The position numbers and the translations under genes were made by a program. DNA of 64,000 nt from Asparagopsis taxiformis. Its lineage: Eukaryota; Rhodophyta; Florideophyceae; Bonnemaisoniales; Bonnemaisoniaceae. A model generated the notes under the pieces. That model saw only the letters and a program-made list of their open reading frames with translations, was not told the origin of the DNA and did not search any database. Position 1 is the first letter of the stretch, and each line of letters opens with the position of its first letter. The stretch lies in assembly GCA_030407315.1 (NCBI GenBank), contig JALQPE010000320.1:203683-267682 (forward strand), read 5' to 3'. This document shows, one piece after another, positions 1 through 9,121 of the stretch.

Positions 1-2021
1 GTGGCCAGCGCGCTGGTATTTTTGGTGTTCCGTCCAGCAGAATATGGGGGTCTTTCTCATGTAGAAATGGGGACCTTTCGGGATATTTTGTAGCCCGTGT
101 CAGATTTTTATTTCGTTTCGGCAAATGACGATTTCCTCTTGCTCGTGTGTGACATACCACCTGTCACGTGATATATGAGATACGTGGTATGACAAGTTTG
201 GTTTCAATTTTTTACAAACATTTTACAAGTTTCTACGCCCGTGCATTCGCTGCCATGACACTCCCGTTGGAGGCCTCCCCGGTACGGGAGCGCTCGCAGA
301 TGGTCCTTTGATCGCTTTGTTGATGATTTAATAATAACACGGTCCTTCTCTTCACCGCATCATTTTCAATTGAAAATCTAGTTTTTCACAAACAACTGGG
401 AAAGGACCACTCTCAGGTATGGCACCACCACTAAATTTCTAGTGTACACTGTACGATGATGTCATTCTTTCATTGCTGGTATACTCTCCTACTGCACAAT
501 ACGTGACTCATCCAGCTTGCCAAACATTCCGAGTCCATTTCGATTTTGGTTGCGCCCTGTGCTCCTGCCATGACAGGTTTCCCGAGCATACCATGACTGC
601 TGTAACCAAGTGTTTCTGCACCTTAATTCTGTTAGCTCTTGTTTCTTCCATCGCTGTTCCCCCACTTCCGCGCTCCACACCGAGAGACAACCGCCAATCA
701 TCCCCTCGCAGTCCTCTTTAAACTGCTGTAATCTCCGAGCCTCCTGGATCAAATCATGTAACGCCGCCCGCTCTCCAGAGCAGACACTAACGGGTAATAC
801 CTGCGCCTCCTATGCTTTCACCGCTCCTACTGATGTACCACAGCCACATGCTACGCATTCATGGGTTACATAATTTGAACGTCTACGACAACTGCGTGTA
901 AGCTGTGAACTGGCGCAGGACACACGTGCATCCACATCTCATCAGAACAAAACGAGTCTGGCACGCTCCACATATGGTTCCCCTTACCCGACCCGGCGTT
1001 GGCAGCGCTGTGTGTTGTGGCAATAAATATCGAGATAGTCGACATGCAAATCGCGCTGAGTTTACGTCGCCGCGTCATCGATCACTCAATTTGCTGAACG
1101 ACTACTAAATTAATTGCAAGTCGTCCAGGCGTTGTCCCGTCCAGTAAATCAGCACAACACAGAGAACAGCTCTGTTCGCTGTTGATCAGGAATTCAAGTC
1201 AGCTCAACTGGCCCACTTCAAGCGGCATTTATCTGCAGAACGACACAACTGCAGTGCAGCACGACACACACGATAGTACAATTGAAACTATATAGCTCTT
1301 CAAACCGTCATAATGCAAGCCACTGCTTGAAAAAATATGCAAAAATCAATACCCCTCAAATTTTCCACCCGTTCCTTCCTTTCACCCATGGCCCGCGCAT
1401 TGGACTGCAGCACGGCAATTCCCAAAACCCTAAACGAAAATTGGAGGCTAGAAAATCGTAACCGCTGACTTTTTCACTGGCAGCCGGCGGTTACTTGAAA
1501 ATTGGCCAAATTATATCTTTTAAATTCACAGAAGAATGACCACCCGCGGTTACCACCCAAGCATACTTTGTCTACTTTGCGCTAATTATCAACGGGCCAG
1601 CACGATTACCGCCAAAACACAATCATAATCATCCTTCGCTTAATGCACATTTCGCTTCACGTGTCCTGCATTTGGCCCTCATAATCTCTTTTCACTTCGG
1701 GCCTCCATCTGCCGCCATTTTCCTACACCTCTCAACCTGCTGTTCACCAGCGCGCCCTCCTAGCGCCATCGCGCGCCATATTTGTTCGCGCGCTCTCTTC
1801 TAATACTCCTACCCTCCTACTCCCAGCTCCTACTCATGTCCCAATCCTACCCACTCTATTCACACCCCTCCTACTCGCCCACCCACAACAGCCCAACGTT
1901 CGTCAACTCGCTTCACCTCTCCGTCTGCGCAGATCCATCTCGCAGACGCAACCCTCTATAACCCCATCCCAATCCTCTCACCCCCTCCTTCCGCCCACCT
2001 TCATTCGCAAACACCTTCACA
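1..2021. other. intergenic, no gene seen
   Basis: I see no convincing coding sequence here; the short open frames have no recognisable motifs and overlap on both strands. Around 149-198 there is an imperfect inverted repeat (TGACATACCAC facing GTGGTATGACA, one mismatch, with CACGTG between). From about 1700 to 2020 the plus strand is strongly C/T-rich and ends at the ATG of the next gene, which suits a pyrimidine-rich promoter or 5' leader. Confidence 0.6.
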
Positions 2022-3101
2022 ATGGCCGAACTACCTTTCTGGGATGAAGACCTTCTAACAGGTTCCATCGAGCCACAATCGCTCCACACTCAACACAATT
2101 CCCTTTTCGAAACCAACCTCTTCTGCAATGAGCCGCTCGATCCAACAATCACCGAAACAGATCTCCCTCTAACTGCCTCACTAACTCCCTCCTTCTCTAC
2201 CCCTGTCCCACCACTAGCCCTCCTCACAGCTCCATCTCCATTCCCGCCCAATCCATCCACGCCCTCCAGCCTCCCGGCCTGCCCCGCTCTCACCAACGAC
2301 CTAAACCTACTAACACCTCCGCCCAAAGAGTCCTCCCGCTGGAGCTCCTTCATGGACGATAATTGTCCGCTCCGTCGTCGCGTCAAGGTAACAATAACGC
2401 CCCATTCCCGATCCAAACGCACTGCAGCGCCGCCACCGCGCACACCCTCCCCGCCGCCCAAGCGTCGTCGCGCGACACCCAGCCGACGTCTGCAAACCAC
2501 CCTCCACTTCTCCCGCCCAGGCGAGCCGGCCCGCGTGCAGCTATGTCTCCCGTCTCGCCTCACGCCAGCATCAGCCCGACGCCGTCCGGACTGCTCCCCA
2601 AAGCTGCAGCGCCAAATCCAGAAGCGCGATTCGCCGCTCACCCCACCGCCCATGCGTGCGCGCGTCGTCGGCATGCCGCACGCCACTCAGGACGCTTCCA
2701 ATTCGCGATCGTGTATCAGTACCGCGCTGGCTGAGCGGATTCAGGCAGCTGCCGAACGCTCTCTGCAACCAACCTCGCCTGTTACCCCGTGTCTGCCGCT
2801 CGCGGATGCAGCCGTCATGGCTGTGACGCGTGCGGCGGAGGCCTATTCGAACGCGCTGTCCAGACCGCCGACGAGCTGCGCTCCGCAGTCGCCGTTGTGG
2901 CCTGTGATCGCGCAGAGAAAGGTGAAGAAGCGAGGAAGGGGCCGTAAGAGAGCGTCGCGTACGCTGTTGAGTTTTGATGATCATGATGTGGCGCCTCTTC
3001 GGGATCCGAAGATGGAAGGTCTGGACACATCTGAGGAAAGGAGGAGCGCACTCATGGATTATCTCAACTCACCATCGGCGCACAAACAGGTGCTCCGTTG
3101 A
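2022..3101 (+). CDS. Ser/Pro-rich, probably nuclear protein of unknown function
   Basis: A 359-residue single-exon protein with no family I recognise. It starts MAELPFWDEDLL; the first 110 residues are rich in Ser, Thr, Pro and Leu and look disordered. Basic clusters at residues 145-150 (PPKRRR) and 300-312 (KVKKRGRGRKR) look like nuclear localisation signals, and several SP/TP sites (for example TPSPPP) could be proline-directed kinase targets. The C-terminal 40 residues are mixed-charge and possibly helical. A QTTLHF stretch at 158-163 resembles the start of a PCNA-binding box but lacks the final aromatic pair. The ATG follows a long pyrimidine-rich leader and the frame is open over its full length, so I take it as a real gene. 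A nuclear regulatory role is only inferred from composition. Confidence 0.7.
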   Translation: MAELPFWDEDLLTGSIEPQSLHTQHNSLFETNLFCNEPLDPTITETDLPLTASLTPSFSTPVPPLALLTAPSPFPPNPSTPSSLPACPALTNDLNLLTPPPKESSRWSSFMDDNCPLRRRVKVTITPHSRSKRTAAPPPRTPSPPPKRRRATPSRRLQTTLHFSRPGEPARVQLCLPSRLTPASARRRPDCSPKLQRQIQKRDSPLTPPPMRARVVGMPHATQDASNSRSCISTALAERIQAAAERSLQPTSPVTPCLPLADAAVMAVTRAAEAYSNALSRPPTSCAPQSPLWPVIAQRKVKKRGRGRKRASRTLLSFDDHDVAPLRDPKMEGLDTSEERRSALMDYLNSPSAHKQVLR

Positions 3102-3408
3102 GTGGTAGTGCAATCTGGACAGGAGCTGATGGACTCTGTTGTATAATGTAGCGATCGCGAGTGAGCATCAGAGGCGGGAGTGATGTACAGCGATTCATTT
3201 TTGGGATGCTCCCTTGCGAACCGTGTAGATATCAAACGATTAGATTTCTGTACCTTGTACCTAATGAAATGCCCCCCGCGTCAGATTGTCGGTTAAAATG
3301 CGCAAAGCGCGATGAGACTCGGGATCGAGCTATCGTCATACTCTTAATTTATACAAAGGATTCACTATCAGTTGTTTCACGCACCAGGTGGCATGTCTGC
3401 TACTAACG
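3102..3408. other. convergent intergenic spacer
   Basis: Lies between two convergent genes. I see no coding signal; short open frames here have no motifs. It probably holds both 3' ends. Confidence 0.5.
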
Positions 3409-4821
3409 CTAGTTGGACCATACATGCACATAACCATCCCTGCTACCGGAATAGATCTCGTTCCGCTCTTCGTTGTAGTATAACGCTGTTACACCTTCCA
3501 GAGCACGGATGTGATTCATCTCATGATCCGGACCACAGGTGATCTTCCCTAATGACTTGCCGGTATCAATCCATGAAAGGTTGATAGAACCATGACCACA
3601 TTCGCCTTCCTGGAAACAATACGAAACTATAATGTCCTGCTGTTGAGTTATGTAAATAGAACTAGTGTTGGAATCGGAGTGGAAAAGGGTGTGATCTTCA
3701 AAGACTGTGACGCGCTCGCCACGAAAGTTCCACACGTTGACCTGCCGCTGCTGAAAAGTGAGGAATAACTCGCTTTCGTACAAAAAGATGAATGCATTAG
3801 GAGTGAGAAAATGGCTGCGCTCCACCTGGATGTGGTTTCCTGTACAGACGTCTACAATTTGAAGGTTTTCATGCTCCTGCTTCACCAACAGCTTCTCATG
3901 AAACTGCTCGATGAAATCGACCTTGCGCTTGCGATGCAACAGGTGACTAATGTCTTTGAGAACATCGCCGTTCTCTACGTTGAGAATGCGTATCGGAACA
4001 TGGGACTCGTGCCGATGGAAGATGAGCAGCATGATGCCGGGGGATATCTTAATCTCATCGATGCGCTCATCCATGATAGTGTACAAGTGCTGATAAGTTT
4101 TCAAGTCCCACACTTTGTACTTTTTATCCTCCGCGGAGAAGGTGAGAATTTTGCTGTTGACATCATCAAACTCCACGAAACCCGGCCATCTGAGGCTCTC
4201 CGATTCGAATATGGCATGACCGGATTTCAAGTAACCCTTCCGAATGTGCGCCAGCGGTGTCGAGCGACAATGCAACGAGGAGAAATCGTCCTTCCGAAAG
4301 ACGGAAACCGTAATCAAAGTGTCATTGGTCTTATTCAAGAACAAGGAGCGGATGACCTCATCATCGGTGACATTCAAGAAGCAGACGCGGGTGCCCAAAT
4401 CACGGGAGAAAGCTGCACACACGCCATTCAACGTGAGGGAGAAAATCAAATCGCGCGAAGACACAATCTCGATGACCTTGCTTCTCTTGCGCAACCAGAG
4501 CATGGAGGACATGAGAGCGGGGGGGTCATGAGTATCGAGGGAAATCTGGAGCTTCATGGACGAGAATCGCTGCTTTGTGAAAGCAGAAGCAGCATCGGTG
4601 GGTCCCATACCCATTTCGCGAGCCCAGAGTTTCTGCAGGAGTGCTTTGGGGGCTTCCGGGGCGGCGTGGCGACGTCTGCGGGTGCGCTGGAGCCCTGCTG
4701 GAAGCACGGTGTCTGGCGATGGGGAACGCGGGGAGAGGGCATCGGCGTATGTTCTCTTGCCAGCCTTGGTAGCGTGGAGAGCGGGGGAGGCTTCGTAGGG
4801 GCGCTTCTTGGAGGGCGGCAT
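3409..4821 (-). CDS. WD40-repeat protein, conserved plant/protist type
   Basis: A 470-residue protein. The first 70 residues are basic and disordered (RTRRRRH) and probably not part of the fold. The rest has the rhythm of a beta-propeller: repeats ending in KVWDLKTYQHLYTI, VNVWNFRGE and the final DGYVHVWSN. A well-ordered core around residues 150-250 contains a block beginning TDDEVIRSLFLNKTNDTLI and a following block with VFRKDDFSSLHCRSTPL; from memory this matches an uncharacterised WD40 family seen in plants and amoebae. No catalytic motif is visible, so its role is probably a scaffold. The start is the first ATG of the frame. A TGG microsatellite lies just upstream, in its likely leader. 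The family match is recalled, not searched. Confidence 0.8.
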   Translation of the reverse strand: MPPSKKRPYEASPALHATKAGKRTYADALSPRSPSPDTVLPAGLQRTRRRRHAAPEAPKALLQKLWAREMGMGPTDAASAFTKQRFSSMKLQISLDTHDPPALMSSMLWLRKRSKVIEIVSSRDLIFSLTLNGVCAAFSRDLGTRVCFLNVTDDEVIRSLFLNKTNDTLITVSVFRKDDFSSLHCRSTPLAHIRKGYLKSGHAIFESESLRWPGFVEFDDVNSKILTFSAEDKKYKVWDLKTYQHLYTIMDERIDEIKISPGIMLLIFHRHESHVPIRILNVENGDVLKDISHLLHRKRKVDFIEQFHEKLLVKQEHENLQIVDVCTGNHIQVERSHFLTPNAFIFLYESELFLTFQQRQVNVWNFRGERVTVFEDHTLFHSDSNTSSIYITQQQDIIVSYCFQEGECGHGSINLSWIDTGKSLGKITCGPDHEMNHIRALEGVTALYYNEERNEIYSGSRDGYVHVWSN

Positions 4822-5530
4822 GTTGGCTGGATTGCGATGGGTGGCGATGTGCGTTGCGGAGCGATGGTGGTGGTGGTGGTGGTGGAGGGGCTGATGGATT
4901 TGGCGTGGTTGCGGATTATTAGCTGGTTGGGTGGCGGTATGGAAATGGGCAGATTTCGGCGGGAATACTCACTGCGAAACAGAAAGCCACGGGGAGCCGC
5001 GAGAATAGAGCTCGACGCAACTTTTTTCAAAATAGTAATTTGCGATAACATGTTAAAAACTGAGGCCGCATTGTAGATGTCGTCTAATAACTTTTGAATG
5101 TACGGATACAGCCAATCAGATTGCACGCGCACAAAAATCCACTTGCAGCGACATGATGGAGTGCGCGCTCTCGCTGTTCGAAATTTCGCACATAACCCGC
5201 GCGCGCGCACCCGCCTCTCTTTGGTAATCCATCTGCGCGCCCATTTGAATTTCTCACATGACAACGTCTCTGTTTTCCCGCCCCCACACCTTCCCAGTCA
5301 TCCACGCCTCTTTTGCTGATCAATTTGTCCACGCATCTACACCTCCGCCTTGGCCGCCCGCTCTTGCATCACCCGCTTATACCATATTCGACTTTCCGTC
5401 GTCGCCAATTACACCGCGACGACAAATCAACAGCACTCGCATCGCCATGCCGACCACATCTTTATTATTAGCCTCCTCTAACTTACATACCGCCTCGAGT
5501 GCCGCTATCAAATTCGTCCACCGCACATTT
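4822..5530. other. intergenic between two minus-strand genes
   Basis: Holds the promoter side of the WD40 gene and the 3' end of the MIC60 gene. I see no gene. Open frames overlapping from both strands here carry no motifs. Confidence 0.5.
4864..4886. repeat. (TGG)n microsatellite
   Basis: About seven TGG units just upstream of the WD40 gene start, probably within its promoter or 5' leader. Confidence 0.8.
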
Positions 5531-7543
5531 CTACTGCGATGCACCACTCAACAAGGCTTGCGAAATAATCGCATCCGCCAGAAGAACGTCCGCCGCAAGC
5601 TCGGAAGCCACGCGAGCCTTGGCTGCATCCAACCAATCCTGCATAACATCCTTACTCAGCCCATTCAATCCGTCCAGCGAAATGATAGCTCCCACCAGAT
5701 CCCCGTCACGCACCAAACAGCGCGCTCTTCTGATACGTGCCTCATTCCCAGTGTCCGACCCATCCACATCCTCCACGGCGATTTTCAGTCGGGAGAACAC
5801 CGCGCCGAGCAGCTGTCCCCAGATGGTTCCGACGTAGTTTTCCGGCACCATGGCTACGCTAAGTCCGCGTTGTGATGCACTCTGAAAGCGCTTGCGCAGA
5901 TCATCCAGACTCTCTACACCCTTTCGCACTGAGCTCTCAGGCACACTTGCTGCGACGAGCACGCCCAGCTCAGATGATCCAGCTGCCTCTTCCAGATGCT
6001 TTCCGATCGGACCGCAGGAGAATACCGATTGTCGTAGCATAAATGCCGCACAAGACCTTTTTGTGGCAGCCTTTGCACGTTCCGTCTGATTCGCCAGTGA
6101 TTCAAACAGCTCCGATAGGGAAGCGACCTGTGCCTTGGCTTCAAGTAGAACTTTCTCACGTTCCACGGTCTGTCCGCGTTCCCGATCCGCATATTCCGTG
6201 GCAACAGACTGCCTGAGTGCTTCCTCTCCTTCTTTCAATAGTTTCGCTAGCTCCTCATCGCGCTCTGCGACAAGCCTCCTCTTCATGGCAGCTGTCCTTT
6301 CGTTGAGTATTTTGTTGGCATTGGTCACTGCTTCTTCTCGTACGCGCACCATCTCTTCCTCATGCTGCTTGGCCACAACTGCTGCCTGTTTGGCTGCCTT
6401 CTTGCTATCTTCCACAATTTGCGCACGAATCGCTTCTTGTAGTCGCACTGCCTCCCACTTTGTCATGCTTTCCAGTTCAGATCTGAGTGCTTGCACTTCT
6501 GAGATTGTACCGGTTTTCTCGGGTTGTTTGACAGGAAGCGACGCTGGCCTCACCACAGGCGTAAACGTTGAGGGTGGTACTACCTCGGGTTGCGTAACGT
6601 TTGCAACATGTTTACGGTTCGGCTTTTGGTACACCGAGTTATCCACAACATCTCGTCCTTCGACTTCTTCCGCTCGATAGTCACCCTTTCCAAGAAGCCG
6701 TGCGAGTTTTCCCTGCCCAGAAGGCACTGAAGTATGTTTGGAGGATGTTTCATCAGTATCCGAAGAGTCCATAGGAAATGAAGTTTCTGAAGTCATTGGA
6801 GGTTCCTTCTCAGTGTCGACAACTTGAACTGGACTTTTGGTGACTTCAACTTCTGTAGGCTCGGCAGTAGGTTGGACAAGCGGCGGTACGTCATCAATTT
6901 GTTTCTCCTCATTTGGAGTAGGTTTCTCAACTGGGATAGCTTCGCTGAAATTGGGAACGCTCCTTTGATCATTTGGGTTCATGCCGCTATCAGCATTGGC
7001 AACAGCGGCCTTTGATTGCTCTATATTGCGCAACAAATTAGGCACAGCATCGTATTCTGCGGGCAAACTAGAGCTCGGCTGTTTGCTGTCAACGACACGG
7101 TCTGTTTCGCTTGGAGGAGTCGCTTGGCCAGGTAACGGGGCCGTGCTGGGAATTTTCTCGATTACCGGAACAGCTGCAGGGAAAGTAGTTTGCACATTGG
7201 AACGAAATTCTACGCGACATCAACGGGAAGGATGAGAGTGTTAGGTATGGATTGCAAATGCAAGGATCGGATCGCAATCACAATACATCATTGGAATGAG
7301 TGCATCAAAAATTTGCATACGGAAGCTCGCTTGCATTCGCAGAATGGATCGAATAGACTTACCATTGTCCGTGGCGACTTTATACACGAATCCGGCAGTT
7401 GTGCCTAGAAGAATGAGGGGCGTCGCTCTTCGCAGAAAGCCGGCGGTCTGGGGCGGATTTGGCGGGTTGGATGTCGGGGCGGTGTTTGTGGAAACGTTGC
7501 GCACGCCAGAAAGGGCAACCCGTGAAGCCGCAGATCTGAGCAT
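5531..7543 (-). CDS. MIC60: MIC60 / mitofilin, MICOS core subunit (two exons)
   Basis: Inner-membrane protein that forms crista junctions with the other MICOS subunits. Exon 1 is 7363-7543 and encodes a basic, Ser/Ala-rich mitochondrial presequence (residues 1-20) and one membrane segment (about 42-56, LILLGTTAGFVYKV). Exon 2 is 5531-7209. The 153-nt intron (7210-7362) has donor GTAAGT and acceptor GCGTAG, and joining restores one frame of 619 residues through TDN-EFRS. A low-complexity Pro/Ser/Glu region follows, then a long Glu/Ala/Arg-rich coiled coil (about 260-420). The C-terminal mitofilin signature is in the last 75 residues (GDLVGAIISLDGLNG, then DWLDAAKARV). Architecture and length fit the family well. 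The exon 2 frame alone lacks the presequence, so the spliced model is preferred. Confidence 0.9.
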
Positions 7544-7853
7544 TGGGATGGAAGTGGGCGCGGTCGGCGGGGACGAGTGCGATTGATAATGGCGAACGGA
7601 TTCAGCACAGCATTGATGCGAAATGTGGCAGGCGCATCAAAAGAAGTTGGTCGGAATAATCTGTGGTACACTGATTTCGATTCGACTATGGCAGAATATT
7701 GATTTTGATTTAGGGTCATGACCGAGTCGGATGTAAGAGCCCCGTTGCCCGATCGGACCAGGTTGAAGAGAACAACTTGGAGAGCTTTGATTGGTCGATT
7801 GAAATTATGCTACTGTACTACAGTACAGCTCTGCTCTCAATTGTTGTCCTGCG
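7544..7853. other. spacer upstream of MIC60
   Basis: Promoter side of MIC60 and 3' side of the zinc-finger exon. It contains one exact TACAGTAC (7819-7826). No coding signal is seen. Confidence 0.4.
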
Positions 7854-8141
7854 CTATGCGACAACCAAGTTTTTGTGGTGTTTTCCAAACAAGTGCCTCA
7901 ACTCATCGCTTGTGCTGAGAGAATGGACGTCACATATTTCACATGATGCAATGAACGGATGTGCGCGACGTAAATGCTTCTTCGACCTCATGTGCTGCTC
8001 ATATTGAAACAGTCCTGGCGGCGTGACCGTACAAGCCCTACATTGAAAGGGCGAAGATCGTGCGTCGCGAACTGAGGCACGTTCGGCTCTAGGCCGCGGG
8101 CGTTCGTTCTTTCTAACGCAAGTCGCAGGTCGCAATGGCAA
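7854..8141 (-). CDS. C-terminal exon with two U1-type C2H2 zinc fingers (partial model)
   Basis: The frame ends in TAG at 7854-7856 and has no ATG; it opens after a stop near 8160, so it must be a 3' exon or a broken gene. It encodes two fingers with identical spacing, C-x2-C-x12-H-x5-H: FQCRACTVTPPGL then QHMRSKKH, and CEICDVHSLS then LRHLFGKHH. This is the spacing of U1/matrin-type fingers, usually in RNA- or dsRNA-binding and splicing proteins. Acceptors are possible near 8150 (AACAGCAG) or 8115 (GTTAG). Upstream exons are not resolved; a minus-strand frame from an ATG at 9086 is a candidate first exon but shows no clear domain. The fingers are too regular to be chance. Confidence 0.55.
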   Translation of the reverse strand: MPLRPATCVRKNERPRPRAERASVRDARSSPFQCRACTVTPPGLFQYEQHMRSKKHLRRAHPFIASCEICDVHSLSTSDELRHLFGKHHKNLVVA

Positions 8142-9121
8142 GGTATCTGCTGTTCACACTGCGGTATCGGACCCCGGGCCATGCTGGATGGACCAGTCAT
8201 TCTGTGGTTTTCTGTTTCACTACTTGTCTCCAAGTCGCATGTCCAGACCCGCTACTAGAGTGTTGAACAAGCGGTGAATTTACGCAGGCACGCCGCACGT
8301 CAGACGGGTCTGGTGAGTACGAGTCACAAGTATTATAGTGTTTGGAGCATGGCATTTCATCTACTGAGTGGTTGACAACTACACTAAGTGCCGCTCCGCT
8401 CTCAATCAGCAAATAACTCGAGTCTAGACGCGACATTGGTTCACTAACCGGCGGAGAGAAATATTGAATCTACCTGACACTGGAGGGAGTTAGGCCCGCA
8501 ATGCGAGATATATCGATGATCACGTCCCACGAAAGCGGATGATGGCGACATAGAGTGGCCTAATATAGAGTTTTGAGATGCAGAATGCGCAGTCGACAAT
8601 TGCTTACGAGGTTCGGAAACTGAGCATTTGGCCAATAGAATTGTAGAGCGTGTAGATGATGCACTTGTAAGATCAACTAGTGTTACATATAACTATACGC
8701 AGCGTGCGAGTACGAAATGGTCCGACAGCGAAGCAGAAGCAGTGCGTTGAATCTTCACTACGGACACTCTCAGCGTAGCTGGTATGGTACTGCGCAGTTG
8801 TAAACAGCAACCGTTTGTACAACGTTGCCATCGGTTGTAGGACTGCCAGGCACAAGATACGTTGATACATACATTGCCAGACACGCCTCCCTTCCTCGTT
8901 TGAATTGTCGGTACTGGTCGAGGGAGCGGTATGATCGTGAAACGCTGCAACTTTTCTAATTAAATTGCACCATGACCTGCTCGATGATGTGTAATAACAG
9001 CTGCCGCACTTTCCGTCTAATACCGTACACCCTGATACCAATGCGATGAAATCACCAATCCTACCCACGCCACTTGCATCCACCATCTCCAGCTCGTGAA
9101 CTCACAGCTTCACAACAATCC
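8142..9121. other. unresolved region upstream of the zinc-finger exon
   Basis: Probably holds the 5' exons of the minus-strand zinc-finger gene and the promoter of the RING gene starting at 9122. The longest minus-strand frame runs from an ATG at 9086 to 8673 (137 codons). It has scattered Cys/His but no recognisable domain, so I do not call it as a gene. Confidence 0.35.

Noticed and set aside
2490..2520. Possible PCNA-binding box (QTTLHF) in the Ser/Pro-rich protein
   Set aside because: The two aromatic residues required at the end of the motif are missing.
3811..5076. 421-codon plus-strand frame opposite the WD40 gene
   Set aside because: It is the antisense shadow of the WD40 gene, has no motif of its own and lacks protein-like composition.
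8673..9086. 137-codon minus-strand frame starting 35 bp from the RING gene start
   Set aside because: It has scattered Cys and His but no domain; it could be a first exon of the zinc-finger gene but the link cannot be shown.
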